64,000 nt of DNA from Catenovulum maritimum (lineage in GTDB: Bacteria; Pseudomonadota; Gammaproteobacteria; Enterobacterales; Alteromonadaceae), in contig NZ_KQ130483.1 in the NCBI RefSeq assembly GCF_001050375.1, positions 304,182-368,181 of the forward strand, in the 5' to 3' direction. The position numbers and the translations under genes are program-made. This document shows, piece after piece, positions 27,458 through 37,939 of the stretch. The notes below the pieces were generated by a model, which saw nothing but the letters and a program-made list of their open reading frames with translations, did no database searches and was not told where the DNA came from. Each line of letters starts with the position of its first letter. Position 1 is the stretch's first letter.

Positions 27458-28566
27458 TATGCTTTGCTCCTTGTGAATATACTGAGGAGCTGTCTACCTA
27501 ATGTTCTTTCCATGGTAAATAAATAGATACCGTAAACCAAAGCGCCCGCATGTATCCACCAAAGTCCTAATTTCATCGGTATTTTGCCATCTTCTAGTGC
27601 CGAGCGTCCTGCCATCAGTAATAAAAAATAAACTAGGTAAATTGCAAATGCTGGTACTAATTTGGCGTATTTACCTTGCCTTGGTTTTACCCTAGCTAAA
27701 GGCACAGCAATTAAAGCGACAATAATGACAGCAAGCGGTAAGGATATACGCCACTGTAATTCAGCTTGTGCTGCGCTATCATCCCGAGATAATAGCTCTA
27801 AAGTAGGTATCGCCATTATTTTAAGTCTTAGTTCTTCAATCGTTTGCTCTTTGATGATCATGCTATAACGCTGGAAGTCAGAAAGTTTATAATCCAGCAT
27901 ACCTATACTCCCCTGATAAGCATGACCATCTGTTAGTCTAAGCATTTCTGCGCCTGTTGAAACCTGCTCGACATAGCCTTTTTCCGCATAGACTAAATTA
28001 AAACGATTGCCGATTTGTTCTCTATTTTGAACCTGAGCAACAAAGATTTTCTCTAACTCTTGCGTATCTTTATCTGAACTATGAACAAAAATGACGGATT
28101 TTTGATTACTAGAATATTGAAATTGCCCCGGCATTAGAGTTGCCAACCCAGCATCGGCTTTAATTTCTTGCCTTAAAATTTCTCTTTGTTCATATGACGA
28201 TGGTGTCCACCACAAAGTATGAAACGCGGTTAATAATGCAATTAATAACGCGAGCACTAAAGTGACACGAGTAACATACCATTCGCTGACACCACAAGCC
28301 TTAACGACTGTCATTTCACTATCAGCGTACATTTGCCCATGCGCTAGAAAAATACCAATAAAGAGGCTTAGAGGTAAAATCAATCCTGATAATGGCGGAA
28401 TATTAAGCATAAGCATGCCAAATACGAGTTCTGTGGGTACTTTTCCTTCCAATGCATCATCTAAAACACGCATTAAAGTTTGCGAAGTAAAAATTGTCAG
28501 TAAAACAGTAAAAACCGCTAATTGGGCTTTAAATGTTTCTGCAAAAATATAACGAAAAATAATCAA
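27457..28566 (-). CDS. lptF: LPS export ABC transporter permease LptF
   Basis: 369 residues from the TTG at 28566, which gives the usual family start LIIFRYIFAETFKAQLAVF; a TTG 33 bases upstream would add an unusual leader. Other marks are MLNIPPLSGLILPLSLFIG, MYADSEMTVVKACGVSEWYV and LQWRISLPLAVIIVALIAVPLARVKPR with RQGKYAKL. It is the heterodimer partner of LptG in the LptB2FG exporter. It is divergent from pepA across a ~260-bp AT-rich region, the standard gammaproteobacterial arrangement. Confidence 0.94.
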   Translation of the reverse strand: MIIFRYIFAETFKAQLAVFTVLLTIFTSQTLMRVLDDALEGKVPTELVFGMLMLNIPPLSGLILPLSLFIGIFLAHGQMYADSEMTVVKACGVSEWYVTRVTLVLALLIALLTAFHTLWWTPSSYEQREILRQEIKADAGLATLMPGQFQYSSNQKSVIFVHSSDKDTQELEKIFVAQVQNREQIGNRFNLVYAEKGYVEQVSTGAEMLRLTDGHAYQGSIGMLDYKLSDFQRYSMIIKEQTIEELRLKIMAIPTLELLSRDDSAAQAELQWRISLPLAVIIVALIAVPLARVKPRQGKYAKLVPAFAIYLVYFLLLMAGRSALEDGKIPMKLGLWWIHAGALVYGIYLFTMERTLGRQLLSIFTRSKA

Positions 28567-28828
28567 GAGAATGTCCGTAAAATTTGTATTTTGATGCAAT
28601 CACGAATAAATTTAAGTAAACTGGTTATTTTTATAATAAAAATCTATTTATTGCAGTCCAATATGGCAAAATTTGAGTTAGAATCAAAAATAATTAAATA
28701 GTCTAACCGAATTTTTGACTATTATTTACTGATTATTCTCATTCGTCCAATTTGATTGGGATAATAATCAAAAAATTAATTAAAAAACAAATAAGATTAA
28801 TCTCGATCCATCGTATTTAGAGGTCAAT

Positions 28829-30340
28829 ATGGAATTTAGCGTCAAAAGTGGTAGTCCTGAAAAACAGCGCAGTGCTTGTATTGTAGTTGGCGTGTTTGAA
28901 CCGCGTCGGTTAACACCTGTTGCTGAGCAATTAGATAAAATTAGTGATGGCTACATTAGTAACCTATTAAGACGTGGCGATATCGAAGGTAAAGCCGGTC
29001 AAATGCTGCTTTTACACCATGTACCTAACGTATTAAGTGAACGTATTTTACTCGTAGGTTGTGGTAAAGAACGTGAACTAGATGAGCGCCAATATAAACA
29101 AATTATTGCAAAAACAATTAATACGCTGAACGAAACAGGTTCAATGGAAACAGTTTGTTTCCTGTCTGAATTACATGTTAAAGGTCGAGACAATTACTGG
29201 AAAGTAAGATTAGCAGTTGAAGCAGCTCAAGATTGCTTATATACCTTCAACCAGCTGAAAAGTAAAAAAGAAGAAGCTCGTAGACCGCTGCGCAAAATTG
29301 TATTTAATGTGCCAACTCGTCGCGAGTTAGTGTCTGGCGAAAAAGCAATCGAGCATGGGCTAGCTATCACCGCAGGACAAAAAGTTTGTCGTGACGTTGC
29401 TAATATGCCACCTAACATTTGTAACCCTGAATATTTAGGCGAACAAGCACTTGATTTGGCAAATAGATATTCAACTGTCACCACTCACTTAGTTAAAGAA
29501 GCTGAAATGGCTGAATTGGGTATGGGTTCTTATTTAGCAGTTGGTCGAGGTTCAGAAAATGAATCTGTTATGTCAGTGATTAGCTACACAGGTGAAAATG
29601 CACCTGAAGACGCTGCACCTATCGTTTTAGTTGGTAAAGGCCTTACTTTTGATACAGGTGGTATTTCATTAAAACCAGGTCCTGGCATGGATGAAATGAA
29701 ATATGACATGGGTGGTGCAGCCAGCGTACTAGGCACAATGAATGCGCTTGCTGAATTAAATTTACCAATCAAAGTAATTGGTATATTAGCCGGCTGTGAA
29801 AACATGCCTGCAGGTAATGCTTATCGCCCGGGCGATATTCTTACGACAATGTCAGGTTTAACCGTTGAAGTATTAAATACAGATGCCGAAGGCCGTTTAG
29901 TATTATGTGATGCCTTAACTTATGTAGAGCGCTTTAACCCTGACGTAGTAATTGATGTTGCAACCTTAACCGGTGCATGTGTTATCGCCTTGGGTCACCA
30001 TGCAACTGGTGTTATGGGTAATCATAATCCGTTGTCGCATGATTTAATTAATGCTTCAGAGCAATCAGGCGATAAAGCTTGGCGCCTACCTTTATGGGAT
30101 GAGTATCAAGAGCAAATTGAAAGTCCATTTGCCGATATTGCCAATATAGGTGGTAAGCCAGCTGGTAGTATTACAGCAGGTTGCTTCTTATCTCGCTTTA
30201 CCAAAAAGTATCATTGGGCACATTTAGATATTGCCGGTACTGCATGGGTGAGTGGTAAAAATAAAGGTTCAACAGGACGTCCTGTCCCTTTATTAACCCA
30301 ATATTTAATTAATCGCGCGAACAATAAAAGCCAAGATTAG
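28829..30340 (+). CDS. pepA: Leucyl aminopeptidase PepA
   Basis: 503 residues, M17 family, as in E. coli (503). The dimetal centre and catalytic residues lie in [47 protein letters not shown] and [14 protein letters not shown]. It cleaves N-terminal residues from peptides. In E. coli PepA also binds DNA in carAB control and in Xer site-specific recombination. AGAGG lies just before the ATG. holC follows, with start candidates overlapping or 12 bp beyond the stop, and then valS. Confidence 0.98.
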   Translation: MEFSVKSGSPEKQRSACIVVGVFEPRRLTPVAEQLDKISDGYISNLLRRGDIEGKAGQMLLLHHVPNVLSERILLVGCGKERELDERQYKQIIAKTINTLNETGSMETVCFLSELHVKGRDNYWKVRLAVEAAQDCLYTFNQLKSKKEEARRPLRKIVFNVPTRRELVSGEKAIEHGLAITAGQKVCRDVANMPPNICNPEYLGEQALDLANRYSTVTTHLVKEAEMAELGMGSYLAVGRGSENESVMSVISYTGENAPEDAAPIVLVGKGLTFDTGGISLKPGPGMDEMKYDMGGAASVLGTMNALAELNLPIKVIGILAGCENMPAGNAYRPGDILTTMSGLTVEVLNTDAEGRLVLCDALTYVERFNPDVVIDVATLTGACVIALGHHATGVMGNHNPLSHDLINASEQSGDKAWRLPLWDEYQEQIESPFADIANIGGKPAGSITAGCFLSRFTKKYHWAHLDIAGTAWVSGKNKGSTGRPVPLLTQYLINRANNKSQD

Positions 30341-30351
30341 TGGCCAATACC

Positions 30352-30810
30352 ATGACACAAGTTACTTTTTTTATCATGCCTGAATCACCTCAAGTTGACT
30401 CTACGTCAGAGGCTGATTTGCATCAATTTGCTTGTGAATTAACGGCTAATCTCTATCGCGATAAGCAAAAAGTTTTTATCTATACCAAAGATAAAAAAAC
30501 TGCCGAAGCGATAGATGAAACCCTCTGGCAATTTTCACCTGAGCATTTTGTTGCACACAATCTGCAAGGTGAAGGCCCTAGTTTTGGTTCGCCAGTTGAA
30601 ATTGGCGACCAAGCGCCAACCAATAGGTATCCAATATTAATTAACTTTAGCCAGCAAGTGCCTCAATTCGGAAGAAAATTTCAGCACATTTATGATTTTG
30701 TGCCAGCTGACGAAGTACAGAAACAAGCTGCTAGAGAAAGATACAAAGCATTTAGACAAGCTGGCTATGTGATTCAAACAAGCCCAGCTGAAATCGCCAA
30801 TTTTAAGTAA
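30352..30810 (+). CDS. holC: DNA polymerase III chi subunit
   Basis: 152 residues from the ATG at 30352, which aligns with the E. coli start; a GTG at 30340 overlapping the pepA stop is possible. Conserved features are KVFIYTKDKKTAEAIDETLW, FVAHNLQGEGP, SPVEIG, ILINF, YDFVPADEVQKQAARERYKA and FRQAGY. Chi binds SSB's C-terminal tail and psi, linking the clamp loader to SSB-coated DNA. It sits between pepA and valS in the usual operon order. Confidence 0.93.
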   Translation: MTQVTFFIMPESPQVDSTSEADLHQFACELTANLYRDKQKVFIYTKDKKTAEAIDETLWQFSPEHFVAHNLQGEGPSFGSPVEIGDQAPTNRYPILINFSQQVPQFGRKFQHIYDFVPADEVQKQAARERYKAFRQAGYVIQTSPAEIANFK

Positions 30811-30831
30811 AAAATTTGAGTACAGAGTTTT

Positions 30832-33681
30832 ATGGAAACTAAGTTTAATCCAAGCGCAATCGAGCAAGCCTTATATCAATCATGGGAAGAAAAAGGTTAC
30901 TTTAAACCATCAGGTCAAGGTGATTCATATTCAATTATGATACCGCCACCAAACGTAACTGGTAGCTTACACATGGGACATGCGTTCCAAGATACCATTA
31001 TGGATACCTTAATTCGCTACAAGCGTATGCAAGGCAACAACACGCTTTGGCAAGTTGGTACTGACCATGCTGGTATTGCAACCCAAATGGTTGTAGAAAG
31101 AAAACTAGCTGCCGAAGAAGACAAAACACGTCATGATTTGGGTCGCGATGCTTTCATCGACCGTATTTGGGATTGGAAAAAAGAATCTGGCGGCACTATC
31201 ACGAAACAATTAAGACGCTTAGGTGCTTCTGTTGATTGGGATCGTGAACGTTTTACTATGGATGAAGGTTTATCTGAAGCGGTTAAAGAAGTTTTTGTTC
31301 GCTTACATAAAGAAGACTTAATCTATCGTGGTAAACGCTTAGTTAACTGGGATCCAAAACTTCATACTGCAATTTCTGACCTAGAAGTTGAAAACAAAGA
31401 TAAAAAAGGTTCAATGTGGAACCTAAGATATCCACTCGCCGATGGTGTTAAAACCCAAGACGGCAAAGATTACATAGTTGTTGCTACGACTCGCCCAGAA
31501 ACCATGTTAGGTGATACGGGTGTGGCTGTTAACCCTGAAGACGAAAGATACCAAGATCTAATTGGTAAAGACATCATATTACCTATAGTTAACCGCCGCA
31601 TCAGCATCGTCGCTGACGAGCATGCTGATATGGAAAAAGGCACAGGTTGTGTAAAAATCACTCCAGCACACGACTTTAACGATAACGAAGTCGGTAAACG
31701 CCATCAGCTTCCTATGATCAACATCTTTGATAAAGATGCTGCAATTTTAAGCCAAGGTGAAAGCTACGACTTTACTGGTAAAGCAATTGAACTAGACGCG
31801 CCAATTCCTGAGCGCCTACATGGATTAGACCGTTTTGCTGCACGTAAAGCAATCATAGCTGAATTTGAAGAAGCGGGTTTACTCGAAGAGATTGAAGATC
31901 ACAGTTTAACTGTTCCATATGGTGACAGAAGTGGCGTTGTTATTGAGCCATTACTAACAGACCAATGGTACGTTAGAGTAGCGCCTCTAGCTGAGCCTGC
32001 AGTTCAAGCCGTTAAAGATGGTGAAATCCAGTTTGTACCAAAACAGTACGAAAACATGTACTTCTCTTGGATGAATGACGTTCAAGACTGGTGTATTTCT
32101 CGTCAGTTATGGTGGGGTCACAGAATTCCAGCTTGGTATGACGAAAATGGTCAAGTGTATGTCGGTCGAGATGAAGCTGAAGTGCGTGCCGAAAACCAAT
32201 TAGCCGATGACGTGAAATTAACCCAAGATGAAGATGTTTTAGATACATGGTTCTCATCTGCACTTTGGACTTTCTCAACTCTAGGTTGGCCAGAACAGAC
32301 ACCCGATCTTAAAACATTCCACCCGACCGATGTATTAGTCACTGGTTTTGACATTATTTTCTTCTGGGTTGCTCGTATGATCATGATGACGATGCACTTT
32401 AATAAAGATGAAAATGGTAAAGCGCAAGTGCCATTTAAAACCGTTTATGTGACTGGTCTGATCCGTGATGAAAACGGTGACAAGATGTCAAAATCGAAAG
32501 GTAACGTACTCGACCCTATCGATATGATAGATGGTATAGATTTAGAATCTTTAGTTGAAAAGCGCTGTGGCAACATGATGCAGCCTCAGCTAGCTAAAAA
32601 GATCGAAAAGAATACTCGCAAAGCATTTGAAGCAGGGATTGAAGCACACGGTACTGATGCGCTTAGATTCACATTAGCGGCGATGGCTTCAACAGGACGC
32701 GATATCAATTGGGATATGAACCGGCTAGAAGGCTACCGTAACTTCTGTAATAAGTTATGGAATGCAAGCCGTTATGTGTTGATGAACACTCAAGATCAAG
32801 ATTGTGGCTATGGCGACAACCAAGATTTTGAATACTCATTAGCGGACAGATGGATCTTAGGCCAGTTCGAAAACACTGTAAAAACCTTCACCGATCATTT
32901 AGACAACTATAGATTCGATTTAGCGGCAAATACAGCTTACGAATTCACTTGGAACCAGTTCTGTGATTGGTATTTAGAATTAACTAAACCTGTGTTGAAT
33001 TCGGGTACTGAAGCACAGCAAAGAGCAACTCGCTATACGCTTATTACCGTATTAGAGAAACTATTACGTTTAATGCACCCACTTATTCCTTATATCACAG
33101 ATGCAATTTGGAAAAACGTGGCGCCATTAACGGGTGTTAATCAAGATACTATTATGCTCCAAGCCTTCCCTACTTTTGATGCGAATAAAGTAGACGAAGC
33201 AGCAATGGCTGATTTAGATTGGGTTAAACAGTTTATTTTAGGTATACGAAATATTCGTGGTGAAATGGATATATCTCCGAACAAACCACTAAATACATTC
33301 ATTAAAAATGCAAGCGCAGAAGATAAGCGCCGATTAACAGAAAACCAAGGTTTCTTGCAAGGTTTAGCCAAACTGGAAAGCATTACAGTGCTGAATGAAG
33401 GAGACGAAGCGCCTGTTTCATCTGCTGCATTAGTCGGTGAAATGTCTATCTTAATTCCTATGGCGGGTTTAATTGATGTTGAAGCTGAGCTTGCTCGAAT
33501 CGACAAAAATATCGAAAAAATTGCTAAAGACTTAGCTCGTGTTGAAGGCAAGCTGAAAAATGATAATTTTGTCAGCAAAGCACCTGCTGCCGTCATTGAC
33601 AAAGAAAAAGCTAAATTAGCTGAAATGCAAACTGCTATCAGTAAATTAGAAGAACAAAAATCGACGATTAAAGCACTTTAA
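30832..33681 (+). CDS. valS: Valyl-tRNA synthetase
   Basis: 949-residue class Ia synthetase. The HIGH-type motif is [15 protein letters not shown], the editing domain carries [17 protein letters not shown], and the second signature is [12 protein letters not shown]. The anticodon-binding domain follows, and the C-terminus is the ValS coiled-coil arm ([20 protein letters not shown]). It ends in a strong terminator 33 bp after the stop. Confidence 0.98.
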   Translation: METKFNPSAIEQALYQSWEEKGYFKPSGQGDSYSIMIPPPNVTGSLHMGHAFQDTIMDTLIRYKRMQGNNTLWQVGTDHAGIATQMVVERKLAAEEDKTRHDLGRDAFIDRIWDWKKESGGTITKQLRRLGASVDWDRERFTMDEGLSEAVKEVFVRLHKEDLIYRGKRLVNWDPKLHTAISDLEVENKDKKGSMWNLRYPLADGVKTQDGKDYIVVATTRPETMLGDTGVAVNPEDERYQDLIGKDIILPIVNRRISIVADEHADMEKGTGCVKITPAHDFNDNEVGKRHQLPMINIFDKDAAILSQGESYDFTGKAIELDAPIPERLHGLDRFAARKAIIAEFEEAGLLEEIEDHSLTVPYGDRSGVVIEPLLTDQWYVRVAPLAEPAVQAVKDGEIQFVPKQYENMYFSWMNDVQDWCISRQLWWGHRIPAWYDENGQVYVGRDEAEVRAENQLADDVKLTQDEDVLDTWFSSALWTFSTLGWPEQTPDLKTFHPTDVLVTGFDIIFFWVARMIMMTMHFNKDENGKAQVPFKTVYVTGLIRDENGDKMSKSKGNVLDPIDMIDGIDLESLVEKRCGNMMQPQLAKKIEKNTRKAFEAGIEAHGTDALRFTLAAMASTGRDINWDMNRLEGYRNFCNKLWNASRYVLMNTQDQDCGYGDNQDFEYSLADRWILGQFENTVKTFTDHLDNYRFDLAANTAYEFTWNQFCDWYLELTKPVLNSGTEAQQRATRYTLITVLEKLLRLMHPLIPYITDAIWKNVAPLTGVNQDTIMLQAFPTFDANKVDEAAMADLDWVKQFILGIRNIRGEMDISPNKPLNTFIKNASAEDKRRLTENQGFLQGLAKLESITVLNEGDEAPVSSAALVGEMSILIPMAGLIDVEAELARIDKNIEKIAKDLARVEGKLKNDNFVSKAPAAVIDKEKAKLAEMQTAISKLEEQKSTIKAL

Positions 33682-33714
33682 TCGCGCAATTTTGCACTCT
33701 GAAAAATAGTCTGA

Positions 33715-33740
33715 AAAAGCCGATCACTAGATCGGCTTTT
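33715..33740 (+). terminator. Terminator of the pepA-holC-valS operon
   Basis: Perfect 11-bp stem AAAAGCCGATC/GATCGGCTTTT with a 4-base ACTA loop. The T-run is part of the stem, and the A-run on the left means it could also serve the convergent receiver gene. Confidence 0.85.
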
Positions 33741-33756
33741 GATACCTAAACCCGGG

Positions 33757-34101
33757 CTATAAAGATAAATTACATTTGAGAAGGATTTCTTCTATCTCAC
33801 TAAATTTAAAAGGCTTACTAATAAAATAAATAAATTCGTCACTGTTAGGTTTGGTTAATTCGCCCGTCACCAAGATTTTTGGTATATCCGAACTAATTGC
33901 TTTAGCAACTTCAACGCCTGTGGTATCCGCTAATCTATAGTCCAAAAATGCTAAATCTATTTTACGCTCTGAATCATTACAAAACTTTATTGCTTTGTTT
34001 GCAGAAGAAAAGGTAAAAATTTCTAAGTTATCGGAAGCAAAATATTCTTCGAACATCTCACAATAAGAAAGCTCATCATCTAAATATATCAGGCTAAACA
34101 T
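33757..34101 (-). CDS. Stand-alone response-regulator receiver protein
   Basis: 114 residues, one REC domain and no output domain. Acidic pocket DDE is near residue 8, the phospho-Asp is in LAFLDYRLADT, the switch Thr in ILVTGE and the conserved Lys in FISKPF. Such CheY-like proteins act by protein-protein contact or as relay components. It starts 6 bp after the stop of the PAS histidine kinase gene and is almost certainly its partner. Confidence 0.9.
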   Translation of the reverse strand: MFSLIYLDDELSYCEMFEEYFASDNLEIFTFSSANKAIKFCNDSERKIDLAFLDYRLADTTGVEVAKAISSDIPKILVTGELTKPNSDEFIYFISKPFKFSEIEEILLKCNLSL

Positions 34102-34107
34102 ATACTG

Positions 34108-35934
34108 CTAACCTCCGTGTTTCGGAAATTGAATTATGAAACAAGTATGAGTACTGTCATTGTTAATCGATATATTGGCTTGATGATCATCGAGAATACC
34201 TTTAATAATAGACAAACCTAAGCCCGTACCCTCACCCACATTTTTAGTTGTATAAAAAGGATCAAATATTCTAGGTTGAATAGATTCTGGTATACCAGAA
34301 CCAGAGTCAATTATTTCAAGCTGTACTAAGCTGCCAATGTCTTGCACAATAATTTTAATCCACTTATCCGCCAAATCTTGAACAGCATCAATTGCATTAT
34401 TAATTAAATTTATCATAACCTGTTCAATTTCAATCTCATTACACAGTACCATAGCGTTAGAAGAATCCGTGTAATTTAATTCAACTAGTTCTCGCTGTAA
34501 CTTAGGTTGAGTTAAAGTAATCGCTTCTTCAATAATTTGCGATATCGAATAAGCATTTTTGACATTAACTTCATCTGTTCTTGAAAATTTTCTTAAACTT
34601 TTAACTATATGTGAAATACGATCGGCTGATTTATGGATAACATCCATCTTAGTAGCTAGTTTCTCTAATTTAAAATTAGGCCTAGCAACCAGCTCTGCAG
34701 TTCCAGAGATAATGCCTAATGGATTATTAATCTCATGTGCAACACTAGCCGATAATTCACCTAATGAAGCAAATTTGGCGTTTTGAGCACTTTTCTGTCT
34801 TTCTTTAGCGTATTTTATTTCTGCGCTTTTTCTTAAATCTATATTTTGTATTGTGCCGGATAAGGAAACTATCTTGCCATCTTTATAATTCGGTTTACCA
34901 TTAGTATATACCCAGACGACATTACCTTTAGCGGTTAATGCCTGTAGCTCTAAACTATAAGATTCCCCATATTGAATCGCTCTGTTAACCGCATTTTCAA
35001 TGACGGGAATATATTCTGGTGTAAAGAGCTTTATTCCCTCTTCTAATATAGGTTTTGAGTCTACTCTTTGCTCTACTTCTAAAATCTTAAACGTTTCTTC
35101 AGTCCAAGTTAGATCACCAGTTTCAATATCTAGCTCCCAGCCACCAACATTCGCAATAGAGTTAGTTTCATTTAAAATTTCGAGCGTTTTAGTTAACTTA
35201 GCTTGGTTAACTATACTGTCGGTAATGTCTTGGCGGATAGCCAGATAATTAACTATGTTCCCATCGGCATCAAAAATAGGCGTAAGAACACTTTGAACAA
35301 AATAAAATTGACCAGATTTACTAACATTCTTAATCACGCCGGTCCAAGTATTCCCAGAAGAAATAGTCTGCCACATAGACTTAAAAAAAGACTTAGGATG
35401 ATGCCCCGAATTAACTAATTTGTGGGTTTTGCCGATCAATTCTTGTTTCGAATAACCACTTATCTGGCAAAACTTATCATTAACTTCAATAATGACTCCA
35501 TTAGAGTCTGTTTTTGCCAAAATAGTTTCTTTATATAGTGCTTTCTCTATTTGCAGCGAAATATTTTGTGCTTTTTTTATTTCAGTAACATCGTGGGCTA
35601 CTGCAAATATGAGTTGTTTATCTCTATCATAAGAGCCGCTCCATGAGAAAGTTAAATAGTGCCCATGAATATGCCTGTATCTATTTTCAAACTTAACGGT
35701 GTCATTACCATCTATTAATTTTTGACACTCAAGTTTGGTTTTTTCGATATCTTCTGGATGGATGAACTCATAGAATGACGTAGATACAAGCACTTCCTGA
35801 GGATAACCCAGTACTTTAGTAAAGCTAGGATTAATATACTCAAAAAACCCATTTTGATTAGCCGTGCAGAACATTTCAAATGAGCCATTAACTAGTTTTT
35901 TATATATATCTTCTGATGGATAATGTGATTCCAT
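34108..35934 (-). CDS. Soluble PAS-domain sensor histidine kinase
   Basis: 608 residues with no membrane segments. Three PAS domains: about 10-125 (NGFFEYINPSFTKVLGYP), 135-255 (GVIIEVNDKFCQISGYSKQE) and 265-375 (WELDIETGDLTWTEETFKIL). The kinase core follows: phospho-His in LSASVAHEINNPLGIISG, N-box LINNAIDAVQDL, and GSGIPESI and GEGTGLGLSIIKG in the ATPase. The PAS2 loop with GHHPKSFFKSMWQTI resembles redox/flavin (Aer-like) PAS domains, so an oxygen or redox cue is possible but unproven. It heads a two-gene operon with the receiver protein. Confidence 0.9.
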   Translation of the reverse strand: MESHYPSEDIYKKLVNGSFEMFCTANQNGFFEYINPSFTKVLGYPQEVLVSTSFYEFIHPEDIEKTKLECQKLIDGNDTVKFENRYRHIHGHYLTFSWSGSYDRDKQLIFAVAHDVTEIKKAQNISLQIEKALYKETILAKTDSNGVIIEVNDKFCQISGYSKQELIGKTHKLVNSGHHPKSFFKSMWQTISSGNTWTGVIKNVSKSGQFYFVQSVLTPIFDADGNIVNYLAIRQDITDSIVNQAKLTKTLEILNETNSIANVGGWELDIETGDLTWTEETFKILEVEQRVDSKPILEEGIKLFTPEYIPVIENAVNRAIQYGESYSLELQALTAKGNVVWVYTNGKPNYKDGKIVSLSGTIQNIDLRKSAEIKYAKERQKSAQNAKFASLGELSASVAHEINNPLGIISGTAELVARPNFKLEKLATKMDVIHKSADRISHIVKSLRKFSRTDEVNVKNAYSISQIIEEAITLTQPKLQRELVELNYTDSSNAMVLCNEIEIEQVMINLINNAIDAVQDLADKWIKIIVQDIGSLVQLEIIDSGSGIPESIQPRIFDPFYTTKNVGEGTGLGLSIIKGILDDHQANISINNDSTHTCFIIQFPKHGG

Positions 35935-36129
35935 TACTTAACTCAATTATTATTGTTTTATTTATTTTTTAAAGGGAGTAAATATTTTTAATTTGAATCA
36001 AAACGCCCCCTAATCTATCAACCGCTTTATAAGCATATTATAAAGTTAGACCATTTTTAAAAAAATTGTAATAAACTAACAAGTTAAAGACTAGCCTTCC
36101 ATACTAGATGCATATAATTTACTTAAAAT

Positions 36130-36792
36130 ATGATCCCTAATAAAATTTTTATTATTGGCCTACCTAGAACTGCGACCACTAGTATATGTGTTGCTATGTT
36201 AGAGCTTGGCTTTAAAACTGCGCATACAGCTTATGTGAATAAATGTTTTGAGCAAGCTCAGGTAATTGCAGACACGCCGGTTTTCTCTCACTATCAAGCC
36301 TTAGATAAACTTTATCCAAATTCTTTATTTATAAATTTAACTCGAGAATTAAACGTTTGGCGGCCTTCAATAAGGCAGTTATTAACTAGGATGTTGGTCA
36401 ATTTACAACGCTGTGATGGCGGTTTTAACCCAATAATCAAACAAGCATTTAATCAAACATTTACCGGCTTATCTGAAGCTAAGCTTGCTGATGATGAATA
36501 CTTAAACATTTGCTACAACAAGCACCAAAACCAAATTCAGCAGTATTTTATGAATAGGCCAAATGATTTATTAAGCATAGATATTAGCCACACAGGCAGC
36601 TTTTTAAAGTTGAGGCAATTTTTAGCTATGCATGCTTTAGTAACTAATAATCACTTCCAAACAGACGACAAGTGCCGTGGTTTTAAACATATCAATATAG
36701 GCGGAAAAGTCACAGCTTGGCAAAAAATAAAGCATCCGCTAAAAGCGGAATCTACACGTCATGGAAAAATAGACAAACTTAGCTTTGTTTAA
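36130..36792 (+). CDS. Sulfotransferase-like P-loop protein
   Basis: 220 residues. The N-terminal strand-loop IFIIGLPRTATTSICVAML is the PAPS-binding 5'-phosphosulfate loop of sulfotransferases (GxPRxxTT). NSLFINLTRELNVWRPSIRQ resembles the downstream motif in which an Arg/Ser pair contacts the 3'-phosphate, and LLSIDISHTGSFLKLRQFLA fits the late 'D-x-x' region. The acceptor is unknown. It stands alone, 338 bp downstream of the divergent PAS-kinase start codon region, with an AT-rich promoter region in between. Confidence 0.72.
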   Translation: MIPNKIFIIGLPRTATTSICVAMLELGFKTAHTAYVNKCFEQAQVIADTPVFSHYQALDKLYPNSLFINLTRELNVWRPSIRQLLTRMLVNLQRCDGGFNPIIKQAFNQTFTGLSEAKLADDEYLNICYNKHQNQIQQYFMNRPNDLLSIDISHTGSFLKLRQFLAMHALVTNNHFQTDDKCRGFKHINIGGKVTAWQKIKHPLKAESTRHGKIDKLSFV

Positions 36793-36875
36793 AAATTAGT
36801 TGATCTAAATTCACAAGGCATTGATTTCATAAAAATTAAACTGGACAAATCTACGCTAAGCTTTATTGTTTAGAC

Positions 36876-36923
36876 ATATACCCGAGGAAATTGAAGCCAT
36901 ACTTCCCTGTTCCTCGGATATAT
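36876..36923. promoter_or_regulatory. Stem-loop between the sulfotransferase-like gene and mscS
   Basis: CCGAGGAA pairs with TTCCTCGG across a 20-base loop, and ATATA/TATAT extends the stem after one mismatch. There is no U tract, so it is a poor terminator. It sits 94 bp before the mscS start and could be a leader structure. Confidence 0.4.
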
Positions 36924-37016
36924 TCACGCACCTTGAATATCAATTTGGATGCTATCTAGCTTACTAAAAGTTTTACCATCCATATCATTCATAATAATCT
37001 AGGTTAAGGAAGAAAC

Positions 37017-37841
37017 ATGATAGAAGATATTGAAAAATATTCAGAGCAAATATTCACCTATGTAGTTGAATATGGCTCTCAAGCTCTACTCGCTTTAGTC
37101 GTCTTAATTATTGGTCTTTGGATAATTAATAGAATAAGTGCTTCGGCACATAAAGCCTTATTAAAAAGTGCAGTTGATGACACTTTAAGCACCTTCTTAT
37201 CGGGTGCTGTCGACATCATTTTAAAAGTTTTATTAGTGATCAGTGTCGCCTCTATGGTTGGCATAGAAACGACTTCATTTATTGCCATTTTAGGTGCTGC
37301 AGGCTTAGCTGTGGGTATGGCGCTGCAAGGCAGCTTATCTAACTTTGCTGGCGGTGTCATGTTACTTATATTCCGTCCGGTTCGAGTTGGCGATTATATC
37401 AATGCGCAGGGACAAAGTGGTACTGTGGTTGAAATGGGCATCTTTGTCACTGTATTAGAAACTTTTGATAAACAAATTATTATTATCCCAAATGGTCCAT
37501 TATCTAACGGCAATGTGATTAACTATAGTAAAAGCCCAACTCGTGCTGTAGAAGTGACTTTTTCGATTAGCTATTCAGATAACATGAAAGTCGCTAGAGA
37601 TACACTCACTCAATTGATGCAACAAGACGAACGTGTACTAAAAGATGCAGATAATGTTGTCGCTGTTGTCGAGTTAGGCGATAGCTCTGTCAATATTTTA
37701 TACCGAGCTTTCGTTAAAACTGAAGATTATTGGGGCTACTTCTTTGATATTCATGAAGAAGGTAAATTAGCATTAGAAAACGCTGGTTGTTCTATCCCAT
37801 TCCCACAAACAGATGTTCATTTGTATAAAGAACAAGCTTAA
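37017..37841 (+). CDS. mscS: Small-conductance mechanosensitive channel MscS
   Basis: 274 residues with three N-terminal membrane helices. TM3 is the glycine/alanine-rich pore helix (AAGLAVGMALQGSLSNFAGGVMLL) leading into RPVRVGDYI. The cytoplasmic beta and alpha/beta domains follow (FDKQIIIIPNGPLSNGNVINYS; NVVAVVELGDSSVNI). The length is close to E. coli MscS (286). It releases osmolytes on hypo-osmotic shock. AAGGA lies before the ATG, and a strong terminator follows. Confidence 0.95.
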   Translation: MIEDIEKYSEQIFTYVVEYGSQALLALVVLIIGLWIINRISASAHKALLKSAVDDTLSTFLSGAVDIILKVLLVISVASMVGIETTSFIAILGAAGLAVGMALQGSLSNFAGGVMLLIFRPVRVGDYINAQGQSGTVVEMGIFVTVLETFDKQIIIIPNGPLSNGNVINYSKSPTRAVEVTFSISYSDNMKVARDTLTQLMQQDERVLKDADNVVAVVELGDSSVNILYRAFVKTEDYWGYFFDIHEEGKLALENAGCSIPFPQTDVHLYKEQA

Positions 37842-37886
37842 GCGCATACAACTTGCTATTAGTTTAGTGAGGTACTGAGTTTAGAC

Positions 37887-37918
37887 TAACAAAGCCGAGC
37901 ACTCGCTCGGCTTTGTTA
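37887..37918. terminator. Bidirectional terminator between mscS and the GHL15-like gene
   Basis: Perfect 14-bp stem TAACAAAGCCGAGC/GCTCGGCTTTGTTA with a 4-base ACTC loop, placed between two convergent genes. Confidence 0.85.
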
Positions 37919-37939
37919 ATTAACCTAAATTCAAAATCA

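Noticed and set aside
28739..28782. Imperfect inverted repeat (TGATTATTCTC / GGGATAATAATCA) in the lptF-pepA gap
   Set aside because: Several mismatches and a long spacer; cannot be separated from AT-rich background without comparison to relatives.
32012..33602. Long open frames on the strand opposite valS
   Set aside because: valS is a full-length, clearly recognised gene; the opposite-strand frames are by-products of its codon composition.
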